This document shows, in pieces, positions 34,320 to 41,906 of a stretch of DNA of 41,906 nt (the first letter of the stretch is position 1; each line of letters starts with the position of its first letter). The DNA lies in NCBI RefSeq assembly GCF_002303925.1, contig NZ_MRCS01000056.1:1-41906 (forward strand), given 5' to 3'. This DNA comes from Pseudomonas sp. ACN8 (GTDB lineage: Bacteria > Pseudomonadota > Gammaproteobacteria > Pseudomonadales > Pseudomonadaceae). The notes below the pieces were generated by a model. The model saw only the letters and a program-made list of their open reading frames with translations, searched no databases and was not told the DNA's origin. A program made the position numbers and the translations under genes.

Positions 34320-35210
34320 TCATTTGAAACGATGTGCCTGCTCGACCAGCCAGGTGGAAAACATCACCGCGTCGGGGTGCTGCTCGGCCCCGGAACCGCG
34401 CACAAGGTAAAAAGACTCGCTGGCTTCGATACGCTGAGTAAAGGGTTCGACCAATCGTCCATCCTGAAGCATCTCCTCCACCATCGAGGACCGCGCCAAG
34501 GCGATCCCCTGCCCTAACTCGGCCATGCGCAAAGTGGAAATCAATGTGTCGAACTGCATGCCGGTCGAGGAGTCGACGCTGTCCGCTCCGACCATGTTCA
34601 ACCAGTAACCCCAACCCTCTTCGTAACCCAGGACATGCAACAGCGGATGGTGCGACACGTCCGCCGGGACCGTCAGCGGCGACCTTGCCATCAGGTCCGG
34701 CGAGCAGACCGGGAACAACGTGTCCCAGGTCAGGCGCTGCGACACCAGGCCGGGCCATTGACCGTGGCCCCAGCGAATCTCCATGTCATCTTCACCGTCC
34801 AGCTCCTTGACCCAGATATTGCTGATGTAGCGAATATCGACATGCGGATGCGCCTGGCTGAACCCCGCCAGCTTGGGTGCCAGCCAGTGCACGAAGAACG
34901 CCAGGCTGCCACGCACCTTGATCGGTCGACGTTTGTGCTGACCAAAAATCTCGTTGGTCCCCACGGCCAGTCGCGTGATCGCATCCTGCACCACCGGCAG
35001 ATAAGCCTGGCCTTCCTCGGTCAGTCCCAAGCCACGGGGCAAGCGCTTGAACAGTGCCACTCCAAGGTGGCTTTCCAGTTGGCGGATCTGTTGACTGACG
35101 GCGCCCTGGGTCAAAAACAGTTCTTCGGCGGCATGGGTGAAGTTCAAGCAGCGGGCAGACACCTCGAATGCCCGTAGCCAGTTCAATGGGGGTAGCGTCT
35201 TTTGCTTCAT
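34320..35210 (-). CDS. LysR-family regulator, GcvA type
   Basis: A 296-residue LysR regulator with the GcvA-like opening (LPPLNWLRAFEVSARCLNFT), helix-turn-helix HAAEELFLTQGAVSQQIR and effector domain. The ATG at 35210 has AGAGG nine bases before. It lies between the MmuP-like permease and the thrC-like gene on the same strand with gaps of 60 and 16 bases, so it probably belongs to the same transcript and may control it. Confidence 0.83.
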   Translation of the reverse strand: MKQKTLPPLNWLRAFEVSARCLNFTHAAEELFLTQGAVSQQIRQLESHLGVALFKRLPRGLGLTEEGQAYLPVVQDAITRLAVGTNEIFGQHKRRPIKVRGSLAFFVHWLAPKLAGFSQAHPHVDIRYISNIWVKELDGEDDMEIRWGHGQWPGLVSQRLTWDTLFPVCSPDLMARSPLTVPADVSHHPLLHVLGYEEGWGYWLNMVGADSVDSSTGMQFDTLISTLRMAELGQGIALARSSMVEEMLQDGRLVEPFTQRIEASESFYLVRGSGAEQHPDAVMFSTWLVEQAHRFK

Positions 35211-35270
35211 GACTTGAACCTCTTGGACGCCCCCTCCACCGAGCACGCTTGCCCATCCCGTCGACGCTGA

Positions 35271-36701
35271 CTAGAACGCATCGGACGGTTGTGCCAAGGG
35301 GGCAACCGACAAGCGTCGCTCGCGGCTTTTGCGGGTAATGTAATACACGAAATAGCACCAGGCGATGAAGGGCAAACCGAAGTACAACGCCACTCGCTGC
35401 TCCGGATCGAACGCAATCCCGATACACGCCAGACTGCAGCAGACCAGCGCTCCCAACGGCACCCATGGATAACCCCGGACACGGAATTTCAAGTCGCGGA
35501 TGTCACCGCCGTTGGCCACATAGTGACGGCGGAAAGCAATCTGGCTTGCGGCGATGCTCATCCAGACCACCACCACCGCCAATCCGGAGATCGACACCAG
35601 CGCCAGATAGATGGTGTCGGCGGCAAATACACTGCTGAGCAACGAGGCAGCCCCGCCCGCCATGCTGATGATAATCGCGTTGAGCGGCGTGCCCATACGC
35701 GTCAGTACCGAGAATCGCTTGGGCAGGTGACCCTGGTCACTCAGCGTCCAGATCATCCGTGACGCGGCATACAGACCGGAGTTGGCGGCCGACAGCAAGG
35801 CACTGATGATCACGAAATTCATGATGTCTGCCGAATAGGGAATTCCGATGTAGGTAAACACAGTCACGAATGGACTCTCTACCAGGCCGGCCTGCTCTCG
35901 AGGCAATAGTGTTGCCAGGACAAAAATGGTCCCCACGAAAAAGATCGCCAGGCGCAGCACCGTCGTGCGGATGGCACGCGGCACGTTGCGCTGCGGGTCC
36001 TTGGTTTCCCCCGCGGCAATACCGATCAACTCAGTGCCGGAGAACGCAAAAGACACCGCCAATAACGTCATGGCGATCGGCATGACGCCGGTAGGAAAAA
36101 GTCCTTCGCGAGTGAAGTTGCTCAATCCGATACTGTGGCTCTGATCGATGTGCAGCAAACCGAGAATCGCGCCACCGCCAATCATCAAAAACACGATGAC
36201 GGTCACCACTTTAACCAGAGACAACCAGAACTCGGTTTCAGCGAACAAGCGCACCGAAATCACATTGGTCACAAACACCAGGCCGGCAAATAACGCACTC
36301 CAGATCCATACCGGTGTTTCCGGGAACCAACGCACCATCAAGATACCGGCGGCGGTGAATTCAGAACCGATGGCCACCGTCCAGGTCAGCCAATACAGCC
36401 AGGCGACGGTATACCCGGTACCAGGCCCCAGAAAGCGGGTGGCATAGGTACTGAACGAACCGGTTTCCGGCATCTGTACCGCCAGTTCGCCCAGGCACAT
36501 CATGACCATGTAAACCATGAGCGCGCCAATGATGTAAGCGATCACCGCTCCCAGAGGACCGGCTTGGTTAACCGTATATCCAGACGTGAGAAACAGCCCG
36601 GTACCGATGACGCCACCTAATGCCAACATGACAATATGCCGTGTTTGCATTTCCTGTTTAAAACCGGAACGCGAATGAAGTTGTTCTTCTTTTATGGACA
36701 T
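35271..36701 (-). CDS. Amino acid permease, MmuP / S-methylmethionine-like (APC family)
   Basis: A 476-residue inner-membrane permease with about 12 helices. From memory it follows E. coli MmuP closely: MQTRHIVMLALGGVIGTGLF, MCLGELAVQMPETGSFSTYA, GTGYTVAWLYWLTWTVAIGS, FSGTELIGIAAGE. MmuP imports S-methylmethionine, but relatives carry other amino acids, so the substrate is uncertain. The ATG at 36701 is preferred (GAG eight bases before) to one four codons earlier. It lies between the gamma-synthase-family gene and a LysR gene, pointing to uptake of a methionine- or homoserine-like substrate. Confidence 0.82.
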   Translation of the reverse strand: MSIKEEQLHSRSGFKQEMQTRHIVMLALGGVIGTGLFLTSGYTVNQAGPLGAVIAYIIGALMVYMVMMCLGELAVQMPETGSFSTYATRFLGPGTGYTVAWLYWLTWTVAIGSEFTAAGILMVRWFPETPVWIWSALFAGLVFVTNVISVRLFAETEFWLSLVKVVTVIVFLMIGGGAILGLLHIDQSHSIGLSNFTREGLFPTGVMPIAMTLLAVSFAFSGTELIGIAAGETKDPQRNVPRAIRTTVLRLAIFFVGTIFVLATLLPREQAGLVESPFVTVFTYIGIPYSADIMNFVIISALLSAANSGLYAASRMIWTLSDQGHLPKRFSVLTRMGTPLNAIIISMAGGAASLLSSVFAADTIYLALVSISGLAVVVVWMSIAASQIAFRRHYVANGGDIRDLKFRVRGYPWVPLGALVCCSLACIGIAFDPEQRVALYFGLPFIAWCYFVYYITRKSRERRLSVAPLAQPSDAF

Positions 36702-36851
36702 GGTTGTTCTCATGAAAGTTATTAGGGCGCGAATTAACGTCTGCGATGACTGACTGGGCAGAGAAAAAACAGATCGCCACTAAGTTTTATTATTATTCCA
36801 CTTCATGAACGCCCCACTCACATCCTTGCAGTGAGGTTTAACGCTAACGCT

Positions 36852-38129
36852 TCAGTTTGCAGCTTCGGCGCAACTTTCATCGATTGAAAATTGCGTGTTT
36901 GATGGTGCGGGTGCGTTGCCCGTCTCCCTGACAAATGCGAACGCCTGTTTCAGGTCGTCGAGCAGATCGTCGGTGTCTTCGATGCCGACAGAGATCCGCA
37001 CCAGCCCCTCTGAAATACCCAGAGCCAGGCGTTCCTCCAGCGTGTTCTCGACATGGCTGGTGGTGCGGGCCGGACCGTAGATGGTTTCCACCGCACCGAG
37101 ATTGCCCGCGCAGTGGGCGAATCGCAGTCGTGGCAAGAGCACTTTGACCGTGTCCATGCCGCCCGCCACGACAAAGCTGACGATGGCACCGAAGCCGGAC
37201 ATTTGCGCGCACGCCACCGCATGATTCGGATGGCCGGGTAAACCGGGATAATTGACCGACTCCACCAAGGGTTCGACGCAGAGGTACTCGGCCAGCGCGC
37301 GGGCACTGCGTTGCTGCTGACGCATGCGCAGCACCAGGGTTTTCATGCCGCGAATGATCATGTAGGCGGAGAACGGGTCGAGCGTCGCACCGTTGATTTC
37401 CCGGTAATGACGCACCTTGGCCATCAGTGATTCACTACCGCACACCAGGCCGCCAAGCACATCGCCGTGGCCGCTGAGAAACTTGGTGGCACTGTGAATG
37501 ACCACGTCCACACCCAGCGCCAGCGGGTTCTGATTCAATGGCGTGGCGAAGGTGTTATCCGCCACCACAATGGCGCCGACGCGCTTGGCTGCAGCCACCA
37601 GACGCTCGATATCGAGTATTTTCAGCGTCGGGTTGGTTGGCGTTTCCAGATACACCAATTGGCAACCCTTGGCGATTTCGCATTCGATTTCTTCGTGATC
37701 GAACGTCTCGCACAACGTCACGTTCACACCGGTGCGAGGCAGAAACTCTTCGAAAATCTTGTTGGTGCCGCCATAGCTGTCCCTGGTCGAGACCACCCGA
37801 TCGCCATGGGCCAGGAAGGTGTAGAGCACGCTGCTGATCGCCGCCATCCCGCTGCTGAAAGCCACGGCCGATTCGGCCAGTTCCAACTCGCGAATCTTTG
37901 CCTCGAGGGTCTCGACTGTCGGGTTGCTCATGCGGCTGTAAATAAAGCCGGGCGCCTTGCCCAACGCAACGTCGTACCAGACATCGATGTCGTCATAACC
38001 ATAGGCGGCACTGACCACGATGGGGGTTTGAGTGGCGTTGTAGGGATGCCTGACCTGCTCCCCGCCCCACACGGCACGGGTTCCCGCACCTGCATTAACA
38101 AACCCTGCGTTGTCTGGTTTTTTATTCAT
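36852..38129 (-). CDS. Cystathionine gamma-synthase / gamma-lyase family PLP enzyme
   Basis: A 425-residue Cys/Met-metabolism PLP enzyme. PLP Lys216 is in SATKFLSGHGD, Asp191 in VADNTFATP, and the phosphate site includes SSGMAAIS and YSRMSNPT. The Cys that marks methionine gamma-lyase (YGCT) is Gly121 (SYGGTNKIF), so it is more like a cystathionine synthase or lyase. The ATG at 38129 (MNKKPDNAG) is taken; a GTG 13 codons earlier is possible. It is the first gene of the minus-strand set and diverges from a GabP-like permease across about 500 bases. The reaction could be gamma-elimination or replacement on a homoserine ester. Confidence 0.82.
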   Translation of the reverse strand: MNKKPDNAGFVNAGAGTRAVWGGEQVRHPYNATQTPIVVSAAYGYDDIDVWYDVALGKAPGFIYSRMSNPTVETLEAKIRELELAESAVAFSSGMAAISSVLYTFLAHGDRVVSTRDSYGGTNKIFEEFLPRTGVNVTLCETFDHEEIECEIAKGCQLVYLETPTNPTLKILDIERLVAAAKRVGAIVVADNTFATPLNQNPLALGVDVVIHSATKFLSGHGDVLGGLVCGSESLMAKVRHYREINGATLDPFSAYMIIRGMKTLVLRMRQQQRSARALAEYLCVEPLVESVNYPGLPGHPNHAVACAQMSGFGAIVSFVVAGGMDTVKVLLPRLRFAHCAGNLGAVETIYGPARTTSHVENTLEERLALGISEGLVRISVGIEDTDDLLDDLKQAFAFVRETGNAPAPSNTQFSIDESCAEAAN

Positions 38130-38628
38130 AAAGACTACTCGCACTGAGGGTGGCGAATGTTGAGTCACTCACCGGATCTGGTGGCCAATATAGTGAAATG
38201 CAGCGCCGCCGAGAAACGATGTTATCGGTGCCAAAGGGGCGCTTTTTTTAATGGCTGTGATGGCGCGGATTCAGGTCAGTCGCGGCAGCGAAACGATCTC
38301 TTTCAGGAGCGACATCGGCATTCAATACTCCGATAACGTGAATTTTTCCCTGGTCGCGCGCGCCTGCCGCCCCCCCGGCCTCAACGGCGAGTGCAAAGTT
38401 TCCCGTGTCGATATCAGGCACGGAGGTGGCGCGATCAGGTATCTGGATTGTCGGACAAGCCGGGTAAGGTGGCGCAACTTTTCACTGCGGTGGCCACATC
38501 GCGGTGACAGAGCTTCTAGAACAGTAGCGTTGAGGACTGTCGCTTTCAGGAGGGGCAACAGCAAGCCCCCATGATCGCCTACCCCTCACTCAGAACGCTT
38601 GAATGTCGATCGCCAAAGAGTAAAAAAA
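38130..38628. promoter_or_regulatory. Divergent control region between the gamma-synthase-family and GabP-like genes
   Basis: About 500 bases with no convincing gene. Near the left end is TGAGT-C-ACTCA (38161-38171). A minus-strand TATATT (about 38187-38192) may be a -10 for the left gene but lacks a good -35. At 38548-38555 a strong AGGAGGGG has no start codon at a usable distance, and it is partly paired in the hairpin GGGGC / GCCCC (38552-38556, 38565-38569) just before the permease gene. Confidence 0.4.
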
Positions 38629-40029
38629 ATGATCAGCCCGAGCTCCAAGGATTCGAGTGGCCAATTGGCGCAGGGCTTCAAGCCTCGTCACGTCACAATG
38701 CTGTCAATCGCCGGTATCATCGGCGCCGGTTTGTTCGTTGGCTCAGGACATGCCATTGCAGCTGCCGGGCCGGCCGTCCTGCTGGCCTATCTCTTCTCCG
38801 GCCTGCTCGTCGTTCTGGTCATGCGCATGCTCGGTGAAATGGCGGTGGCCAACCCGGACACCGGTTCGTTCTCCACCTATGCCGATCAGGCCATCGGACG
38901 TTGGGCGGGCTTTACCATCGGTTGGCTGTACTGGTGGTTCTGGGTGCTGGTGATTCCTATCGAAGCACTGGCCGCCGGCCATGTGTTGAACCAGTGGTTT
39001 CCCCAGATCGATGCCTGGCTGTTCGCCCTGGTGTCGATCATTGCGTTGGTGATCACCAATCTGTTCAGTGTCTCCAAGTACGGTGAATTCGAGTTCTGGT
39101 TCGCCATGGCCAAGGTGGTGGCGATCATCGGTTTCATCGGCGTGGGTTTTGCCGTGCTGATGGGCTGGATACCCGATCGGGAGGTCAGCGGACTGAGCGG
39201 ACTGATGGCCGAACACGGCGGGTTCGCCCCCAACGGCCTGTCGGCGGTAGTCGGCGCGTTCATCACCATCATGTTCAGCTTCATTGGTACCGAAGCGGTC
39301 ACCATCGCCGCCGCCGAATCCGACAACCCGTCGCAGAACATTGCCAAGGCCACGCGTTCGGTGATCTGGCGCATCGGCGTGTTCTACCTGTTGTCGATTT
39401 TCGTGGTCATCTCCGTGGTGCCCTGGAATGATCCTCTGTTGGCCTCGGTAGGTTCCTATCAACGGGCCCTGGAAATCATGAACATTCCCCACGCCAAGTT
39501 CATGGTGGACGTCGTAGTACTGATCGCCGTGGCCAGTTGCATGAACTCCTCGATCTACATTGCCTCGCGCATGCTGTACTCGCTGGGCCGTCGGGGCGAT
39601 GCGCCGAAGGCGCTGAAGGCGACCTCCTCTGAAGGCGTGCCGCGGGCAGCCGTCATCGCCAGCACCGTGCTGGGAGCAGCGATCACCGTGTGGAGCTATT
39701 TCATGCCCGCCGGGCTGTTTGACTTCCTGCTGGCCAGCTCCGGTGCGATTGCCTTGCTGGTGTACCTGGCCATTGCGGTGTCGCAGCTGCGGATGCGCCG
39801 GATGCTACGTCGGCGGAATGTCGAACTGGCCTTTCGCATGTGGCTGTTCCCGTGGCTCACCTGGCTGGTGATCGCGTTCATTTGCGCAGCGTTGGCGGTG
39901 ATGATGATCACCCCGGAACACCGTAGCGAAGTGAGCTCGACCATTGGCCTGGCGCTGGCAATTTCCTTTATCGGTCTGGTGACATCGCGTCAACCTGCGC
40001 GGGATGCAAGGGCGACGTCGGTGGGATAA
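38629..40029 (+). CDS. gabP: GABA / amino acid permease, GabP type
   Basis: A 466-residue APC-family permease, the length of E. coli GabP, and close to it as remembered: KPRHVTMLSIAGIIGAGLFV, SFSTYADQAIGRWAGFTIGW, FSFIGTEAVTIAAAESDNP, SRMLYSLGRRGDAP, WLFPWLTWLVIAF. It imports GABA or a related omega-amino acid with protons; some Pseudomonas relatives serve other amino acids. The ATG at 38629 has GAG eight bases before; the in-frame TTG upstream lacks a ribosome site. It stands alone on the plus strand and ends in a hairpin. Confidence 0.8.
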   Translation: MISPSSKDSSGQLAQGFKPRHVTMLSIAGIIGAGLFVGSGHAIAAAGPAVLLAYLFSGLLVVLVMRMLGEMAVANPDTGSFSTYADQAIGRWAGFTIGWLYWWFWVLVIPIEALAAGHVLNQWFPQIDAWLFALVSIIALVITNLFSVSKYGEFEFWFAMAKVVAIIGFIGVGFAVLMGWIPDREVSGLSGLMAEHGGFAPNGLSAVVGAFITIMFSFIGTEAVTIAAAESDNPSQNIAKATRSVIWRIGVFYLLSIFVVISVVPWNDPLLASVGSYQRALEIMNIPHAKFMVDVVVLIAVASCMNSSIYIASRMLYSLGRRGDAPKALKATSSEGVPRAAVIASTVLGAAITVWSYFMPAGLFDFLLASSGAIALLVYLAIAVSQLRMRRMLRRRNVELAFRMWLFPWLTWLVIAFICAALAVMMITPEHRSEVSSTIGLALAISFIGLVTSRQPARDARATSVG

Positions 40030-40057
40030 AAACAGGGCGGTAGTTGCGCCGAACCTG

Positions 40058-40086
40058 ATACCCCCACGCGCCAAGGCTGGGGGTAT
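40058..40086 (+). terminator. Hairpin after gabP, probable terminator
   Basis: ATACCCCCA / TGGGGGTAT, a perfect 9-bp stem with an 11-base loop, 28 bases after the stop. The U run is missing, so it is a weak or Rho-assisted terminator. Confidence 0.55.
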
Positions 40087-40140
40087 TGCAAGCTCCTGTG
40101 TCTCAGTCCGTAATTGCTCTTTGTGAGGGCATGACCCCCG

Positions 40141-41256
40141 ATGTCATCGAACTCCACCGTTTCCGACGGTACCCCTACAAAATCAGTTGGTTTTCTGCTG
40201 CTGGATAAATTCACGTTGATTTCCCTGGCGTCAGCCGTAGAGCCTCTGCGCATGGCCAATCAGTTGTCGGGACAAGAACTGTATCGCTGGCATACGTTCA
40301 GCCCCGGTGGAGAGGCGGTCTGGGCCAGTGATGGCGTACCGATCACTCCGGATGCTTCGTGGAACAATCCGTTGGTGGCGGACACTGTAATCGTGTGCGG
40401 TGGCGTTGGAATCCAGAACGTGATTACCCGCGAGCACATTACCTGGCTGCAAGCCCTTGCGCGTAAATCCAGGCGGCTGGGAGGCGTGTGCACGGGCAGT
40501 TGGGCACTGGCCAAGGCCGGGCTGCTCGACGGTTATGAATGCAGTGTGCATTGGGAGTTTCTGGCCGCCATGCAGGAAGCTTTTCCGCGAGTCAGCGTCA
40601 GTTCGAGTCTGTTCACCCTTGACCGAAACCGCTTCACCAGTTCCGGCGGAACGGCCCCTATGGACATGATGTTGCACCTGATCGGTCGCGACCATGGTCG
40701 TGAATTATCGGCTGCCATTTCGGAAATGTTTGTCTACGAGCGCATACGCAACGAACAGGACCATCAGCGCGTTCCGCTCAAGCACGTGTTGGGAACTCAC
40801 CAGCCCAAGCTGCAGGAGATCGTTGCGTTGATGGAGGCCAACCTCGAGGAACCGCTCGACCTGGATAACCTTGCACAATACGTTGATCTGTCACGTCGAC
40901 AACTAGAGCGGCTATTTCAGAAATACCTTCACTGTACGCCGTCACGCTACTACTTGAGGTTACGTCTTGTTCGAGCGCGACAACTGCTCAAGCAAACATC
41001 ACTGTCGATCATTGAGTTGGCGTATGTCTGCGGTTTCGTGTCCACACCCCACTTTTCCAAATGCTACCGCGAGTACTTTGGTGTTCCACCGAGCGACGAG
41101 CGTTCCGGCTCTGAAATGAGTCGCAAACCGGCAACGCTCGCGACTGCGCAGCAGTCATCGACCAGACCGCTGACAGCGCTCGACCAGGCTCGAAACGAAT
41201 CGACTTTTGCCAGTGTTCGAATGATTGATCGTTCCGATTTGGCGCAATCGTGCTGA
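40141..41256 (+). CDS. gbdR: GlxA-family AraC-type regulator, GbdR-like
   Basis: A 371-residue activator with an N-terminal DJ-1/PfpI-like domain (about 15-190, VCTGSWALAKAGLLDGY, Cys117) and a C-terminal AraC pair of helix-turn-helices (about 235-330, DLSRRQLERLFQKYLHCTPS; CGFVSTPHFSKCYREYFG). It closely follows, as remembered, P. aeruginosa GbdR, which senses glycine betaine and dimethylglycine and activates their catabolism, including the ending ARNESTFASVR. The extra tail MIDRSDLAQSC is not in GbdR. No betaine genes lie in the window, so it could be a paralogue. The ATG at 40141 has GAGGG 11 bases before. Confidence 0.72.
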   Translation: MSSNSTVSDGTPTKSVGFLLLDKFTLISLASAVEPLRMANQLSGQELYRWHTFSPGGEAVWASDGVPITPDASWNNPLVADTVIVCGGVGIQNVITREHITWLQALARKSRRLGGVCTGSWALAKAGLLDGYECSVHWEFLAAMQEAFPRVSVSSSLFTLDRNRFTSSGGTAPMDMMLHLIGRDHGRELSAAISEMFVYERIRNEQDHQRVPLKHVLGTHQPKLQEIVALMEANLEEPLDLDNLAQYVDLSRRQLERLFQKYLHCTPSRYYLRLRLVRARQLLKQTSLSIIELAYVCGFVSTPHFSKCYREYFGVPPSDERSGSEMSRKPATLATAQQSSTRPLTALDQARNESTFASVRMIDRSDLAQSC

Positions 41257-41329
41257 TCGGCCGTCCTTGCCACCCCCATTCATCCGTAGTGCCTGGGTTT
41301 ACTCAACAAGATCACGCAGGAGATTTGAC

Positions 41330-41906
41330 GTGCACATTGGTGTTCCTCTCGAAACCCAGACCGGTGAAACACGGGTTGCTGCAACCCCGGAAACCATCAA
41401 GAAGCTGATCGGCCAGGGCCATAAGGTCACTGTACAAAGCGGCGCCGGCATTAATGCCAGCGTTGTCGACAGTGCCTATGAAGCGGCCGGCGCAAGCATT
41501 GGCAGCGCCAACGATGCGTTTGGTGCAGAGCTGATTTTGAAGGTGGTCGCGCCCAGCGACAGCGAGCTGGCGCTGATCAAGAGCGGCACCGTTGTGGTGG
41601 GCATGCTCAATCCGTTCAGCAATGAAACCATCGCCAAAATGGCCGAATGCGGCATTACCGCCTTTGCCCTGGAAGCCGCGCCTCGCACCTCCCGCGCTCA
41701 GAGCCTCGATGTGCTGTCCTCGCAAGCCAACATCGCCGGCTATAAAGCCGTGTTGCTGGCCGCTCACCACTATCCGCGTTTCATGCCGATGCTGATGACC
41801 GCTGCGGGCACCGTGAAAGCGGCGCGCGTGCTGATCCTTGGTGCCGGTGTGGCCGGCTTGCAGGCGATCGCTACGGCGAAACGCCTGGGTGCAGTGATCG
41901 AAGCGT
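41330..41906 (+). CDS. pntAA: NAD(P) transhydrogenase subunit alpha part 1, partial
   Basis: The first 192 residues of the NAD(H)-binding subunit of the proton-pumping transhydrogenase, which passes hydride between NADH and NADP. It opens MHIGVPLETQTGETRVAATP and contains SQANIAGYKAVLLAA and the nucleotide site ARVLILGAGVAGLQAIATAK. The GTG start has AGGAG seven bases before. The gene runs out of the window; the family continues to about 370 residues in the split form, with pntAB and pntB expected next. Confidence 0.88.
   Translation, partial: MHIGVPLETQTGETRVAATPETIKKLIGQGHKVTVQSGAGINASVVDSAYEAAGASIGSANDAFGAELILKVVAPSDSELALIKSGTVVVGMLNPFSNETIAKMAECGITAFALEAAPRTSRAQSLDVLSSQANIAGYKAVLLAAHHYPRFMPMLMTAAGTVKAARVLILGAGVAGLQAIATAKRLGAVIEA

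Noticed and set aside
36852..38129. Methionine gamma-lyase identity for the PLP enzyme
   Set aside because: The diagnostic Cys after Tyr-Gly is Gly121; a gamma-synthase/lyase reading fits better.
38229..38250. Hairpin followed by seven T on the plus strand
   Set aside because: Only a 5-bp stem with a wobble pair, and no plus-strand gene upstream to terminate.
1..41906. CRISPR arrays, tRNA genes, intact insertion sequences, toxin-antitoxin or phage-defence genes
   Set aside because: None seen on either strand; the only mobile traces are the REP pairs and the IS66 fragment.

Overview
The window reads as the chromosome of a fluorescent Pseudomonas (P. fluorescens / P. protegens / P. chlororaphis type). 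The main evidence is the serralysin-inhibitor-AprDEF-autotransporter-lipase exoenzyme island, REP sequences of the P. fluorescens type, a GbdR-like regulator, and a Pseudomonas-style 16S leader. Coding is dense, and most genes lie on the minus strand.

Layout. 1-596: upstream end of an rRNA operon that runs left out of the window, with the 16S leader, a boxA and three tandem promoters, all minus. 597-5340: an OsmC-YcaO fusion gene, then the divergent pair ptrR / sad (succinate semialdehyde dehydrogenase and its LysR regulator). 5341-7568: a patch of very small genes, comprising a Cys-rich CGNPR protein with a foldable leader, two unknown small proteins, a truncated proteasome-like remnant, an Excalibur protein and a REP pair. 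7569-20824: the exoenzyme island, all minus and in the order aprA(aprX), inh, aprD, aprE, aprF, autotransporter subtilase, then two family I.3 lipases of 565 and 617 aa. 21454-24547: a LysR regulator divergent from a SnoaL-like gene and an extended SDR, then a histidine phosphatase.

24602-29399: a catabolic island for D-tartrate. It begins with a scar of an IS66 transposase and holds a PA4872-type oxaloacetate decarboxylase, a DctA-type carrier, a D-tartrate dehydratase of the enolase superfamily and a divergent LysR gene. Together these would import D-tartrate, dehydrate it to oxaloacetate and decarboxylate that to pyruvate.

29547-38129: seven minus-strand genes around homoserine-type chemistry: a cystathionine gamma-synthase-family enzyme, an MmuP-like permease, a GcvA-like LysR regulator, a threonine-synthase paralogue with a remodelled active site, an Lrp/AsnC regulator, an ACT-less homoserine dehydrogenase and an aldehyde dehydrogenase. 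A Rho-independent terminator and a REP pair split this set into two transcription units. An inverted repeat in front of the homoserine dehydrogenase could be the site through which the AsnC protein joins them. I consider this the most likely undescribed system in the window. The working idea is oxidation of homoserine, or of a homoserine-yielding plant amino acid, through aspartate semialdehyde.

38629-41906: a GabP-like permease, a GbdR-like GlxA-family regulator and the start of pntAA (transhydrogenase alpha subunit), cut by the window end. All assignments rest on reading motifs and remembered family sequences; no search was run.
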